Below, in pieces: positions 51,517 to 59,847 of a DNA stretch of 64,000 nt (position 1 is its first letter; each line of letters begins with the position of its first letter). The DNA lies in assembly GCA_029259415.1 (NCBI GenBank), contig JAPDIW010000044.1:1-64000 (forward strand), given 5' to 3'. Position numbers and translations under genes: made by a program. The stretch is from Archaeoglobi archaeon. GTDB taxonomy: Archaea; Halobacteriota; Archaeoglobi; Archaeoglobales; Archaeoglobaceae. Below the pieces are notes generated by a model. It did no database searches, was not told the origin of the DNA, and was given only the letters and a program-made list of their open reading frames with translations.

Positions 51517-52549
51517 AGGTTATCACCTCATCTTTATTTATCTTCTTTCTAGCTTTTTTCCCTATGATTTCTTTATAATATTTGGGTGATAGTCCAGTTT
51601 CAGGCCGCTTAAATGTTATCATATCTTTAGTTATAGTGGCTCCTTTGGGTATATCCACTTTGGCAACTATGCTTCTCCTTACGACTCTCCTAATCTCTAT
51701 CTCTTCAGGGGCAGCCCTCTTAATCCCATCTCCCAAGGCTTTTTCAATTATCCTTATCTCTTCAATCATTTCTTTTAGCTCTTCCGGATTAAGTGATGCC
51801 TTGTGGTCTGGTCCAGGCAAATTTTTATCTAATGTGAAATGCTTTTCAATGACAACAGCTCCAAGAGCCACAGCTGCTATTGAGGCGTAGATTCCCAGAC
51901 TATGGTCAGAAAACCCTACAGGCAGTTTAAATGCCTCCTTAAGAGTTTGGATTGCTCTTAAATTTAGGCTTTCAAATTTTGCTGGATAACTAGTGACACA
52001 GTGCAAGAGAATTATATCTTCATTTCCAGCGTTTTTTATCGTGTTTATAGCTTCTTCTATTTCTCCCAGCGTTCCCATTCCAGTAGAGAGAATTATTGGT
52101 TTTCTCTTTTCTGCTATGTATTTTAGGAAGGGTAGGTTTGTTAAGTCGGCTGAAGATACCTTAAAAGCTGGAACTCCCAATTCTTCGAGGAAATCGACGC
52201 TCTCAAAGTCAAATGGCGTTGATAGAAATATAATTCCTCTGCGCTTAGTATATTTGTAGAGCTCCTTAAACTCATCCTCACTAAGCTCAAGTTCTTTTAG
52301 CATTTCGTGTTGAGATTCATTTGATCCCGTGTTTTTAGCTTGATAATCGGCTTTTGGAGCATTTTTGGTAACTACATTTTCAGCTTTAAAGGTTTGGAAT
52401 TTTACGGCATCTGTTCCAGCTTCAACCGCAATGTCTACAAGCTTTTTAGCAAGTTCAATATCCCCATTGTGGTTGACTCCAGCTTCTGCAATTATGAAGC
52501 ATGGTTCTCCATCTCCTATCGATTTGCTACCTATCTTAACAATTTTCAT
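51497..52549 (-). CDS. neuB: NeuB-type nonulosonate (sialic/legionaminic acid) synthase
   Basis: 350 aa. The TIM barrel opens with PCFIIAEAGVNHNGDIELAK (the I-A-E-x-G-x-N-H-x-G motif), has TDAVKFQTFKAENVVT and FSDHSLGIYASIAAVALGAV, then EKHFTLDKNLPGPDHKASLN, which carries the metal and phosphoenolpyruvate contacts. A C-terminal SAF/antifreeze-like domain (RRSIVAKVDIPKGATITKDM) closes the active site. It condenses a ManNAc-type sugar with phosphoenolpyruvate to a nine-carbon acid. The context (4,6-dehydratase, aminotransferase) favours legionaminic over N-acetylneuraminic acid. Confidence 0.93.
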   Translation of the reverse strand: MKIVKIGSKSIGDGEPCFIIAEAGVNHNGDIELAKKLVDIAVEAGTDAVKFQTFKAENVVTKNAPKADYQAKNTGSNESQHEMLKELELSEDEFKELYKYTKRRGIIFLSTPFDFESVDFLEELGVPAFKVSSADLTNLPFLKYIAEKRKPIILSTGMGTLGEIEEAINTIKNAGNEDIILLHCVTSYPAKFESLNLRAIQTLKEAFKLPVGFSDHSLGIYASIAAVALGAVVIEKHFTLDKNLPGPDHKASLNPEELKEMIEEIRIIEKALGDGIKRAAPEEIEIRRVVRRSIVAKVDIPKGATITKDMITFKRPETGLSPKYYKEIIGKKARKKINKDEVITFELIEW

Positions 52550-53613
52550 TCTAACTCCCCCATTATTTTCATTAATGCCTCGACGAAATAGTAATCACCC
52601 CATATTAAACATTCGTCAACTCCTAAACCCGCTGGCTTATGAAAACATCCGTGTTTTAATATGCCATCTCCATCACCCTTAGCTAAGTATTGCTTACTGC
52701 TAAGAGAGTTCAGAATTTTCATAGCTATTTCTTTAAATCTTTCTTGTCGACTGAGATTTGATAATGTGAGCAAACCAGAACTAGCTATTGCTGCAGCAGA
52801 GCTATCCTTGACGGATTTTTCAGGATCATTAAAGTCCCAGTAGGGAACATAGTCTTCGGGTAGATGTTCTATGAAGTAACTTGCAAGTTTTTTTGCGGTT
52901 TTCAGAAATATCTTATCTTTTGCTGTTTTATACGCCAAAGCAAATCCATATATTGCCCAAGCTTGTCCCCTTGACCAGCATGATTCATCGCGGTATCCTT
53001 GAGTTGTAATTTTTCTAATGATATTCCCTGTATCTAAATCGAAGTCGATTACATGGATCGTAGAATAGCTCCCTCTAATGAATTCTTCAATTGTTCGTAT
53101 GGAGTGCGTATAAGCTATATCATAGTAAATACCATTACCTGTTTCTTCAAACGCCCACCAGAGTAACGGTAAGTTCATCATGACATCTATAATAGTTCTT
53201 CCAACTTTTTCACCATTCAGGTATGTAACACAGTATACAAATTTAGATTTCTTGTGAACTAGAGTTGAAAGAGTTTTTGCTGCATCTAACGAAATTCGTC
53301 CTAGATTTTCATCACCAGTAAACTTATAACCCAAAACGAAGGAAGGGTAAAACAGAAAACCTAGATCAAATGTCTTGTCAAATCTTCTCCCCTTTAAGCG
53401 CTCAGCCCAAGAGTAAGCCAATTCTTTATATTTTTTATCCTTCGTTATCTTATAACACAGCCAAAGTAAACCAACCCAAAAACCGCCAGTCCAGTAACCA
53501 TCCTTGGTAGTTGTCCACTTTCCATTCTTCGTTATGTGTGGAAAGTCTCTGAGATTAACAATATTTTTATTCACTTTATCCAATATGATTTCCAAGATAT
53601 TATTCATATCCAT
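52546..53613 (-). CDS. GH88-type unsaturated uronyl hydrolase-like protein
   Basis: 355 aa, alpha/alpha-barrel. DGYWTGGFWVGLLWLCYK and TIIDVMMNLPLLWWAFEETG are the conserved GH88 blocks, the Asp of I-I-D-x-M-M-N being the catalytic acid; RDESCWSRGQAWAIYGFALA and YVPYWDFNDPEKSVKDSSAA are also hallmark segments. GH88 enzymes remove unsaturated uronic acids left by polysaccharide lyases. There is no signal peptide, so it is cytoplasmic. It overlaps the NeuB gene by four bases and the NeuA gene by 14. A catabolic hydrolase placed inside a biosynthetic operon in an archaeon is odd. Confidence 0.85.
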   Translation of the reverse strand: MDMNNILEIILDKVNKNIVNLRDFPHITKNGKWTTTKDGYWTGGFWVGLLWLCYKITKDKKYKELAYSWAERLKGRRFDKTFDLGFLFYPSFVLGYKFTGDENLGRISLDAAKTLSTLVHKKSKFVYCVTYLNGEKVGRTIIDVMMNLPLLWWAFEETGNGIYYDIAYTHSIRTIEEFIRGSYSTIHVIDFDLDTGNIIRKITTQGYRDESCWSRGQAWAIYGFALAYKTAKDKIFLKTAKKLASYFIEHLPEDYVPYWDFNDPEKSVKDSSAAAIASSGLLTLSNLSRQERFKEIAMKILNSLSSKQYLAKGDGDGILKHGCFHKPAGLGVDECLIWGDYYFVEALMKIMGELE

Positions 53614-54298
53614 ACTTCCTCATTAAGAGTTCTGCTAATAAGAAGTCTATCTCATTATCGATATCGATACTTCTTTCAAGGGACATTATGTATGGAATCA
53701 TTTTTTGACAATAAAAGCTTCTATATCTGTATAAGACTTCGGGTGTGGACACATATATTGCCCCGTTTGGCATATATGCTTTTGGCAAGTCCTGTCGCCT
53801 TTTTCTTAAATATTCCTCTCCAAAGATAGGTTTCAAATAACCATTCTCGACTTTGAAACTCCAGTACGGCGAATGTTCGGCTTCACAGACACTTATAACC
53901 GATTCACAATCACTTTTCATGAATAACTCTATAGCGTTATCAATGTCTTGACTGTTGCGTAATGGTGAAGTTGGTTGCAATAATACGACAATATCTGGCT
54001 TAAAATCCTGAACCTCCAAAGTACTTAAAGCGTGCAAGACTACATCTATACTCGGTGTGTCATCTTTTGATAGTTCTTTAGGCCTCTTTATTACTTTAGC
54101 ACCATACTTGCTTGAGATTCTGGCAATATCCTCATCCTCTGTCGATACTACAATCTTGCTAATATATCTTGATTTAAAAGACTCTCGAATTGTGTAATAG
54201 ATCAGAGGCTTTCCATTGAGTGATTTTATGTTTTTTCTAGGTAGTCTCTTTGAGCCCCCACGAGCAGGTATTATTGCTAACGTATTTGGTTTTACCAT
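53600..54298 (-). CDS. neuA: NeuA-type CMP-nonulosonate cytidylyltransferase
   Basis: 232 aa from the ATG at 54298 behind GGAGG; upstream codons overlap the glycosyltransferase gene. The nucleotide-binding signature is AIIPARGGSKRLPRKNIKSL, followed by SSKYGAKVIKRPKEL, VVLLQPTSPLRNSQDID and the sugar-acid-binding AYMPNGAIYVSTPEVLY. It activates the nine-carbon acid with CTP. It completes the core of the nonulosonate pathway with the NeuB and NeuC homologues. The C-terminus SLERSIDIDNEIDFLLAELL has the usual I-D-x-D-x-D metal pattern. Confidence 0.92.
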   Translation of the reverse strand: MVKPNTLAIIPARGGSKRLPRKNIKSLNGKPLIYYTIRESFKSRYISKIVVSTEDEDIARISSKYGAKVIKRPKELSKDDTPSIDVVLHALSTLEVQDFKPDIVVLLQPTSPLRNSQDIDNAIELFMKSDCESVISVCEAEHSPYWSFKVENGYLKPIFGEEYLRKRRQDLPKAYMPNGAIYVSTPEVLYRYRSFYCQKMIPYIMSLERSIDIDNEIDFLLAELLMRKYGYE

Positions 54299-55847
54299 CA
54301 TACCCTCCACTTTGGCCATTGCATATTTTGATTATGGTTTCCGCTATAACCTCACCACATCTACCAAAATTCTTGAATATACGATTTTTTAGTTCATCTT
54401 GCATTTTCAGCATTTTATTATATTCAGTCTTATCTTTCAACATTGTTAATACTTCATTGACTAGGACATTTGATTCTGTAATAGGTCTTTTTCCCCCAAA
54501 AGTCGAAAGATCTAACTGCTCTGGATAACGCTGTCCTGTAAAGTTGATTTGGATTACGGGCACATCCATTGCAATTGCCTCAAATAATCCTGTAGAAACT
54601 GTAGAAATTACAATGTACGAATTTGCCAATAACTCATAGAAATCAAATTCATCACGAATGATTATCGTTTTCTTTAATTCATTTTTAGAAAACACATGTT
54701 TTATTTTATTTTCAACACTAAATCTTTTTTTATTTTCCCGGGGATGTAGCTTGATAATAAGGTTGCAATCATCCGGTAAAACTTTTGCTAGTTCTTTTAA
54801 TGCCAAAAACAATTTTTCATTTTCATACCATTCCTCAGCAACCGAAATATAAACCACATTGCGGCGACTACTTTCTTTACGGCCCAACTTTTTATTAAAC
54901 TTGTTAAAATTTCTTTTTAAAGAGGAAATTTTCCACAAATACTCAAATCTGGGGGATCCAAGCGAGAGAATCTTGACGGTATTATCTGTCCATCTCTCTA
55001 AATCTTCCTTTGTTATATCATCGTACGTAATTATATAATCAGATATATATGGGTAGTGCCCACCACCTCCAGCTCCATGTTGTAAAATGAAGGTAGGAAT
55101 TCCTTTTTCCTTTGCTATCTCGAATGCTGTAGTAAATACAATCGATATGACTCCATCAATATTATATGTGTTAAAAATTTTATCAAAAAAATAATATTGT
55201 ATTAATTCTTTTTTAAGAAGAGACCTGATAAAATACCTATCAACTAGCAGAATTTCCTTAGTTTCATAATCAACTTTAGAGACCAAAAAATTGAACAATT
55301 CTGAAGATTCTTTATAGGATCGAATATACTCTATGATGGGAAGGTTTTTCAGCTCGTGATCGAAAAAGACAACTTTTGAATTTTTTAGATTTTTAAAATC
55401 ATCTAAATACTTAACATAGACATCTTTAAATGTTACGATTAGCACTCGCTTATGTCTTTCTAAATGCTCTATAACAGGAATCGCAGACATAACATGGTCC
55501 TTAGTATTAAGAACAAACAAGAAATTAAAATCACCGTTGAGGTTATCTAAGGTGTCTAACCCATACTTAAATTTGTAGAATAAATATTCAAATTTTACAA
55601 AGAAAAGCTTCCATATTAAAATCATTGGAATTAAAGTCAGATCCTCTAAGAAATTTTTAATACGTTCTACGACACTTGCATACGCTTTGGTGTAATAAGT
55701 TCTGATTATAAATAAAGTGGGTATTTTAGAAAATATTCTTTCTTTCTCGATAATATCGTGGAACATATAATAAATTCTCTTCCAAAGCTTAATTCTCTCT
55801 TCATACTTGTGAGGCAATTTAAACTTGGCTACTTTAGCCTTAAACAT
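54237..55847 (-). CDS. Glycosyltransferase-like protein, sialyltransferase/CDP-polyol type GT-B fold
   Basis: 536 aa. The first roughly 120 residues are basic and helical. A GT-B pair of domains follows: FLFVLNTKDHVMSAIPVIEH, FILQHGAGGGGHYPYISDYI, then LIIKLHPRENKKRF, and SYIVISTVSTGLFEAIAMDV. The His-Pro of KLHPRE and the S-T pair of VSTG mirror the HP and S/T motifs that bind CMP in bacterial sialyl-, polysialyl- and CDP-glycerol transferases. With a NeuA gene downstream, it is the best candidate to transfer the nonulosonate. The last 20 codons overlap neuA by 62 bases and look unstructured, so a lost stop is possible. Confidence 0.72.
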   Translation of the reverse strand: MFKAKVAKFKLPHKYEERIKLWKRIYYMFHDIIEKERIFSKIPTLFIIRTYYTKAYASVVERIKNFLEDLTLIPMILIWKLFFVKFEYLFYKFKYGLDTLDNLNGDFNFLFVLNTKDHVMSAIPVIEHLERHKRVLIVTFKDVYVKYLDDFKNLKNSKVVFFDHELKNLPIIEYIRSYKESSELFNFLVSKVDYETKEILLVDRYFIRSLLKKELIQYYFFDKIFNTYNIDGVISIVFTTAFEIAKEKGIPTFILQHGAGGGGHYPYISDYIITYDDITKEDLERWTDNTVKILSLGSPRFEYLWKISSLKRNFNKFNKKLGRKESSRRNVVYISVAEEWYENEKLFLALKELAKVLPDDCNLIIKLHPRENKKRFSVENKIKHVFSKNELKKTIIIRDEFDFYELLANSYIVISTVSTGLFEAIAMDVPVIQINFTGQRYPEQLDLSTFGGKRPITESNVLVNEVLTMLKDKTEYNKMLKMQDELKNRIFKNFGRCGEVIAETIIKICNGQSGGYDGKTKYVSNNTCSWGLKETT

Positions 55848-55861
55848 TATATAAGCACCTC

Positions 55862-56872
55862 CTAGCTCTTAGAAATATGTTTACGAATTATCTCAGCAAA
55901 TCCTCCTTTTTTATTAGAGAAAATTTCATAACATTCTACATTATCTAGGAGGTTGCTAATAATTAGTCGTCTTTTTTTCTCTAGTTCAAATAAGTCTAAA
56001 TCCTTTTTCATATAGGAATAAGTGCAAATACTGTGGTGCGCGTTAGTCCTGAAGTGTATCAACGTCTGTGTAGTATCGTACAAAAGCTTAACCGCTGTAG
56101 ATTTGTCCAACTCCTGGATATCTGGTGAGCCTTCACGAAGGAAGTAACATATTTCAGGTCGGCAGGAGTCTATCATTTTCTGCTTCACATTTATTGAACT
56201 TCTATTTCCAAGGATTGCTGAAAAGACAGGCAATCTAAGCAAATTATCTTGAACTTTCTTTGTTAACTTTTGCCACCCAGATAGGCCTATAGACCCTATA
56301 TCCGTTTTCGGAGATATCCCTACTGCCCTTGGGAAGGAATATACTCTGTCATTTCCGAAAAGTACAGTATCATCACCATAAAGCTGAGCTTCAGGTGAGA
56401 TAGAGAGGAGATTTAGTACCGTTGAGGTTTTTCCCATGTTACTTAAACCAGTAATCAAGATATTCTTACCCTCAAATGATATGCATGCGGCATGCACTGG
56501 CGTAATATCATACCGAAGCAAATGAATTGAAATGGTTGCACCAATGATATACGAAACGTCTCCAAATTTCCAAAAAAGTGGCGAGAAAATTAATTCTGTC
56601 ATAGGTTGATCAAGCCCCTTAATAACTGCTTGAAGACCTACAATAGACGGTAGCCCCCAATCTAGGTACAACCAGTTTTCACCCCACCTGTACTTGTCAC
56701 CAACCCTTTCCCCAGATAGGTAATGTTCAGGCTTAATTCTGCAGACTTTTACCACGATATTCGGCTCTTTTATCTCATCAGTAAGGAACACGTCAGGAAT
56801 TTCAATATACTTGGTGTTTAGTGATTTATCCGAGCGAATAGAAAGCACATTATGTATGTTATACAAATACAT
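55862..56872 (-). CDS. HPr kinase-like P-loop protein
   Basis: 336 aa. DITPVHAACISFEGKNILIT leads into the Walker A GLSNMGKTSTVLNLL (residues about 155-165), then the metal-binding YGDDTVLFGNDRVYSFPRAV; this is the HprK/phosphoenolpyruvate-carboxykinase-like core that in bacterial HprK is followed by a capping loop. The N-terminal 120 residues lack the HprK regulatory domain. Relatives (HprK-related kinases) accompany AsnB-like enzymes in exosortase-linked polysaccharide and lasso-peptide clusters. Here a GT4 gene separates it from asnB. No HPr protein is expected in this archaeon, so the target is unknown. Confidence 0.75.
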   Translation of the reverse strand: MYLYNIHNVLSIRSDKSLNTKYIEIPDVFLTDEIKEPNIVVKVCRIKPEHYLSGERVGDKYRWGENWLYLDWGLPSIVGLQAVIKGLDQPMTELIFSPLFWKFGDVSYIIGATISIHLLRYDITPVHAACISFEGKNILITGLSNMGKTSTVLNLLSISPEAQLYGDDTVLFGNDRVYSFPRAVGISPKTDIGSIGLSGWQKLTKKVQDNLLRLPVFSAILGNRSSINVKQKMIDSCRPEICYFLREGSPDIQELDKSTAVKLLYDTTQTLIHFRTNAHHSICTYSYMKKDLDLFELEKKRRLIISNLLDNVECYEIFSNKKGGFAEIIRKHISKS

Positions 56873-58026
56873 TAAATATCACCTCCTCTCAACTTATCGT
56901 AAAGTTTAATGTATTTATCAGTAACATTTGGATACATAAATATTTTTATCCTACTTCTACACATGTTACTCAATTCGATACTTAACTTTTTATTTTCCAA
57001 AACTACAAGTATCCTTTTGGCTAGTGAGATTGGATCTTTCTTCGGAACTATCAAGTCTGCTGATCCAAGTACTTCTTTAATAGCTTCATCATTAGAAGCC
57101 ACAATAACTTTACTATAATACATGGGATCAAATAAAGATATGCCAAATGCTTCAACTACTGATGGCATACAGTAAACATCGCAAGCCTTGATCAGGGCAT
57201 ACTTTTCCTTGCCTATCACATATCCAGTGAAAGTTACAAATTCCTCCAGATTTAGTTTTTTGACTAAATTTTCGAGATTATCCCTCTCATCCCCTTCACC
57301 AGCGATTACCAAATGTATATCGGTCACACCATCGGAGACTAACTTTGAAACGGCTTCGATCAAATAATCTAATCCCTTCTCTTTACTTAATCTTGAGAGT
57401 GACAATATCAATTTTTTATCTTTTGGTATCCCATATCTTGTCAACACTGAATCGATAAAATCACTTTCTATTGCAAATTCTGGAGGTTTATACATATTGT
57501 AAATCACAAAAATTTTATCCTCTCTAGTTCCAGCGTCTATAGCATCTTTTACCATTGCTTTTGAAACGACCGTGTGAGCGTCGCATAATTTAAGAGCTAG
57601 TTTAATGAGTATCTTTCTGTACCATTTGAGTCTCATCCCATAGTTTATTTCTCGAACAACTTGTATATCTTCACCGTGCGAGGTAATGATGACTGGAGCC
57701 TTGTGAAAAGGTTTAGTGATAGCTGCAAGAAAACCAGAAGAAAATGCAAAATGAGCATGCACGATATCCGGATTTATTTTTCTCGCCCACTTAATGAAAG
57801 TGTAAAACATTCTTATTGCATCAATTAGCGAACTCGAACCTCTTTTTCTCAGTGCAATATTTTTTGGAAAACCATTTGTTTTGTCTATGTAATTTTGAGC
57901 ATCATAAGGCGTAAAAAGATAGACCTCATGGCCTCTTTCTGCTAAACTCTCTGCCAGCCATTTCACTTGATATTCAGCCCCCCCGACTTGCGGAAAGAAA
58001 GTTGTAGTCAATATGAAGATTTTCAT
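56872..58026 (-). CDS. Family 4 glycosyltransferase
   Basis: 384 aa with the normal domain order. N-domain: TTTFFPQVGGAEYQVKWLAE (glycine-rich acceptor loop), HAHFAFSSGFLAAI, ITSHGEDIQVV. C-domain: ILSLSRLSKEKGLDYLIEAV, VIAGEGDERDNLENLVKKLN, and the E-x7-E of PSVVEAFGISLFDPMYYSKV with Asp in the place of the second Glu. It overlaps the HPr-kinase-like gene by one base and asnB by one base. It probably adds a hexose or uronic acid in the island glycan. Confidence 0.9.
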   Translation of the reverse strand: MKIFILTTTFFPQVGGAEYQVKWLAESLAERGHEVYLFTPYDAQNYIDKTNGFPKNIALRKRGSSSLIDAIRMFYTFIKWARKINPDIVHAHFAFSSGFLAAITKPFHKAPVIITSHGEDIQVVREINYGMRLKWYRKILIKLALKLCDAHTVVSKAMVKDAIDAGTREDKIFVIYNMYKPPEFAIESDFIDSVLTRYGIPKDKKLILSLSRLSKEKGLDYLIEAVSKLVSDGVTDIHLVIAGEGDERDNLENLVKKLNLEEFVTFTGYVIGKEKYALIKACDVYCMPSVVEAFGISLFDPMYYSKVIVASNDEAIKEVLGSADLIVPKKDPISLAKRILVVLENKKLSIELSNMCRSRIKIFMYPNVTDKYIKLYDKLRGGDI

Positions 58027-59843
58027 TATTTTTCACCACCTATGTAAATCCTATACCACACTACATAACAAAGGATTTTCCACAAAACCATTCCATAATC
58101 CCCTTTGCCTTCTTTATGTTTTTTGTACAGTTCTTGGACCCTTTCGTGGTCAATATATTCAATGTCTCTTAAGTCATTGAAGTACTTTGCTACAAAATTA
58201 TCATCCTCTCTAAACCATTTAGATACTGGCACATCAAATCCATGTTTTGGCCGGTATATTATTTTCCTTGGTAGCAGACCGTTTACAGCTTTCTTCAACA
58301 CATGTTTACCTTCGTTCCCCAGCTTTATGTGTGGTGGGATGTTGTAAGCAAAGCTCAAAAACTCGTGATCGAGATACGGCACTCTCGCTTCCAGTGATTT
58401 TGCCATCGTCATTTTGTCCAGTTTCATAAGCAGGTCATCTGGTAGCCAGTATTTTATGTCGTAGTAGAGCATGTTAGAAATATAATCTCTGCGCTCATCA
58501 AAGCATGACTTTACGAGTTTCTCAACCTCATCCTTGCCATTCTTAATAACCCACAGACTACCCCAGTCCATGTTCCTTAGCCTAAATGTGTAACTCTCAA
58601 CTTGGCTACCTTTGGATGCTACAAAGCCAAAGTACATCACCAGTCTTTTTTTGTCAAATAGCTTTGCAACTGAGGAGCTCAACAATTTGGTAACTTTTGA
58701 AAGTTTCGAAAGCCTATTATACATCCTGTACTCATGTAGATACTTCTCATATCCGCCAAAAGCTTCATCACCTCCTTCTCCAGTTAGAACAACCTTGACT
58801 TTCTTCCTCGCAAGCTCAGAAATTAGCAGAGTCGGTATCGCCGCCGGATCGGCAACCGGTTCATCGAAGTGGTAGATTATCTTCGGTAGCAGGTCTATTT
58901 GGTCTATATCGACAAACATTTCGTGGTGGTCTGTTCCAAACTCCTCGGCTATAATCCTGGCATATGGCGTTTCATCGTACTTGGCCCCTTCAAATCCAAC
59001 GGAGAACGTTTTAACCGGATCGTCCATCAGCTGACTCATTAAAGCGACGATTGTGGATGAATCTATGCCCCCAGACAGAAATGCGCCGAGAGGGACGTCT
59101 GCTATCAACCTCCTCCTCACAGACTCCTTCAACATTTTAAACACTTTTCTAGCTATCGCCTCTTCATCCTCCTTTACTGGTGAGTACACGAGATCCCAGT
59201 ATCTCGTTTTTGAGATCTTACCATCTTTCACAACGAGGTAGCAACCAGGTTCGAGCTTGTAAATTCCCCTGAACATCGTTCTTGGAGCTGGAACATATCG
59301 CAGGGCGAAGTAGTTTGCAAGAGCAACTTTATCAACCTCTCTCTTCACTTCCTCGTATTCAAGGATGGACTTTATCTCGGATGCGAAGAAAAGATGACCA
59401 TCTAGAAGCGTGTAGTAGAGTGGCTTAATTCCTATCCTGTCCCTTGCCAAGAAAAGCTCCTTTTTCTCGGAATTCCAGATTGCAAAAGCGAACATCCCGT
59501 TGAATTTCTTAACGCAATCGTAACCGTATTCTTCATACGCGTGCACAATAACTTCTGTATCGGTATTTGTGTAAAATCTGTGCCCTCTTCTCTCAAGCTC
59601 CTCTCTCAGCTCCTTGAAGTTGTATATCTCCCCATTGAATACTATAACAATGCTCTTGTCCTCATTGAATATCGGCTGCTTTCCGGTTATGAGGTCAATT
59701 ATGCTTAACCTCCTCATCCCCAAAGAGATTTCATCATCAACATAGTAGCCGTGATCGTCCGGACCTCTGTGGACTATCTTATCGCACATCCTCCTAACAA
59801 GTTCTTTGTCCGAGAGACCGTAAACTCCTGCGATCCCACACAT
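58026..59843 (-). CDS. asnB: Asparagine synthase-type glutamine amidotransferase
   Basis: 605 aa. The Ntn glutaminase Cys is the residue after the initiator Met (MCGIAGVYGL), with HRGPDDHGYY and FNGEIYNFKELREELERRGH. The synthetase domain has the P-loop GAFLSGGIDSSTIVALM, followed by VGFEGAKYDETPYARIIAEE and TGEGGDEAFGGYEKYLHEY. It activates a carboxylate with ATP and amidates it. In a glycan cluster with UDP-glucose dehydrogenase and a nonulosonate pathway, the substrate could be a uronic or nonulosonic acid, rather than aspartate. Length is normal. Base composition is less AT-rich than the genes downstream of it. Confidence 0.9.
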   Translation of the reverse strand: MCGIAGVYGLSDKELVRRMCDKIVHRGPDDHGYYVDDEISLGMRRLSIIDLITGKQPIFNEDKSIVIVFNGEIYNFKELREELERRGHRFYTNTDTEVIVHAYEEYGYDCVKKFNGMFAFAIWNSEKKELFLARDRIGIKPLYYTLLDGHLFFASEIKSILEYEEVKREVDKVALANYFALRYVPAPRTMFRGIYKLEPGCYLVVKDGKISKTRYWDLVYSPVKEDEEAIARKVFKMLKESVRRRLIADVPLGAFLSGGIDSSTIVALMSQLMDDPVKTFSVGFEGAKYDETPYARIIAEEFGTDHHEMFVDIDQIDLLPKIIYHFDEPVADPAAIPTLLISELARKKVKVVLTGEGGDEAFGGYEKYLHEYRMYNRLSKLSKVTKLLSSSVAKLFDKKRLVMYFGFVASKGSQVESYTFRLRNMDWGSLWVIKNGKDEVEKLVKSCFDERRDYISNMLYYDIKYWLPDDLLMKLDKMTMAKSLEARVPYLDHEFLSFAYNIPPHIKLGNEGKHVLKKAVNGLLPRKIIYRPKHGFDVPVSKWFREDDNFVAKYFNDLRDIEYIDHERVQELYKKHKEGKGDYGMVLWKILCYVVWYRIYIGGEK

Positions 59844-59847
59844 TATT

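Noticed and set aside
55862..59843. Lasso-peptide cluster (HPr-kinase-like plus AsnB-like genes)
   Set aside because: No precursor peptide, recognition-element protein or transglutaminase-like protease is present, and AsnB has a complete glutaminase domain unlike many lasso cyclases.
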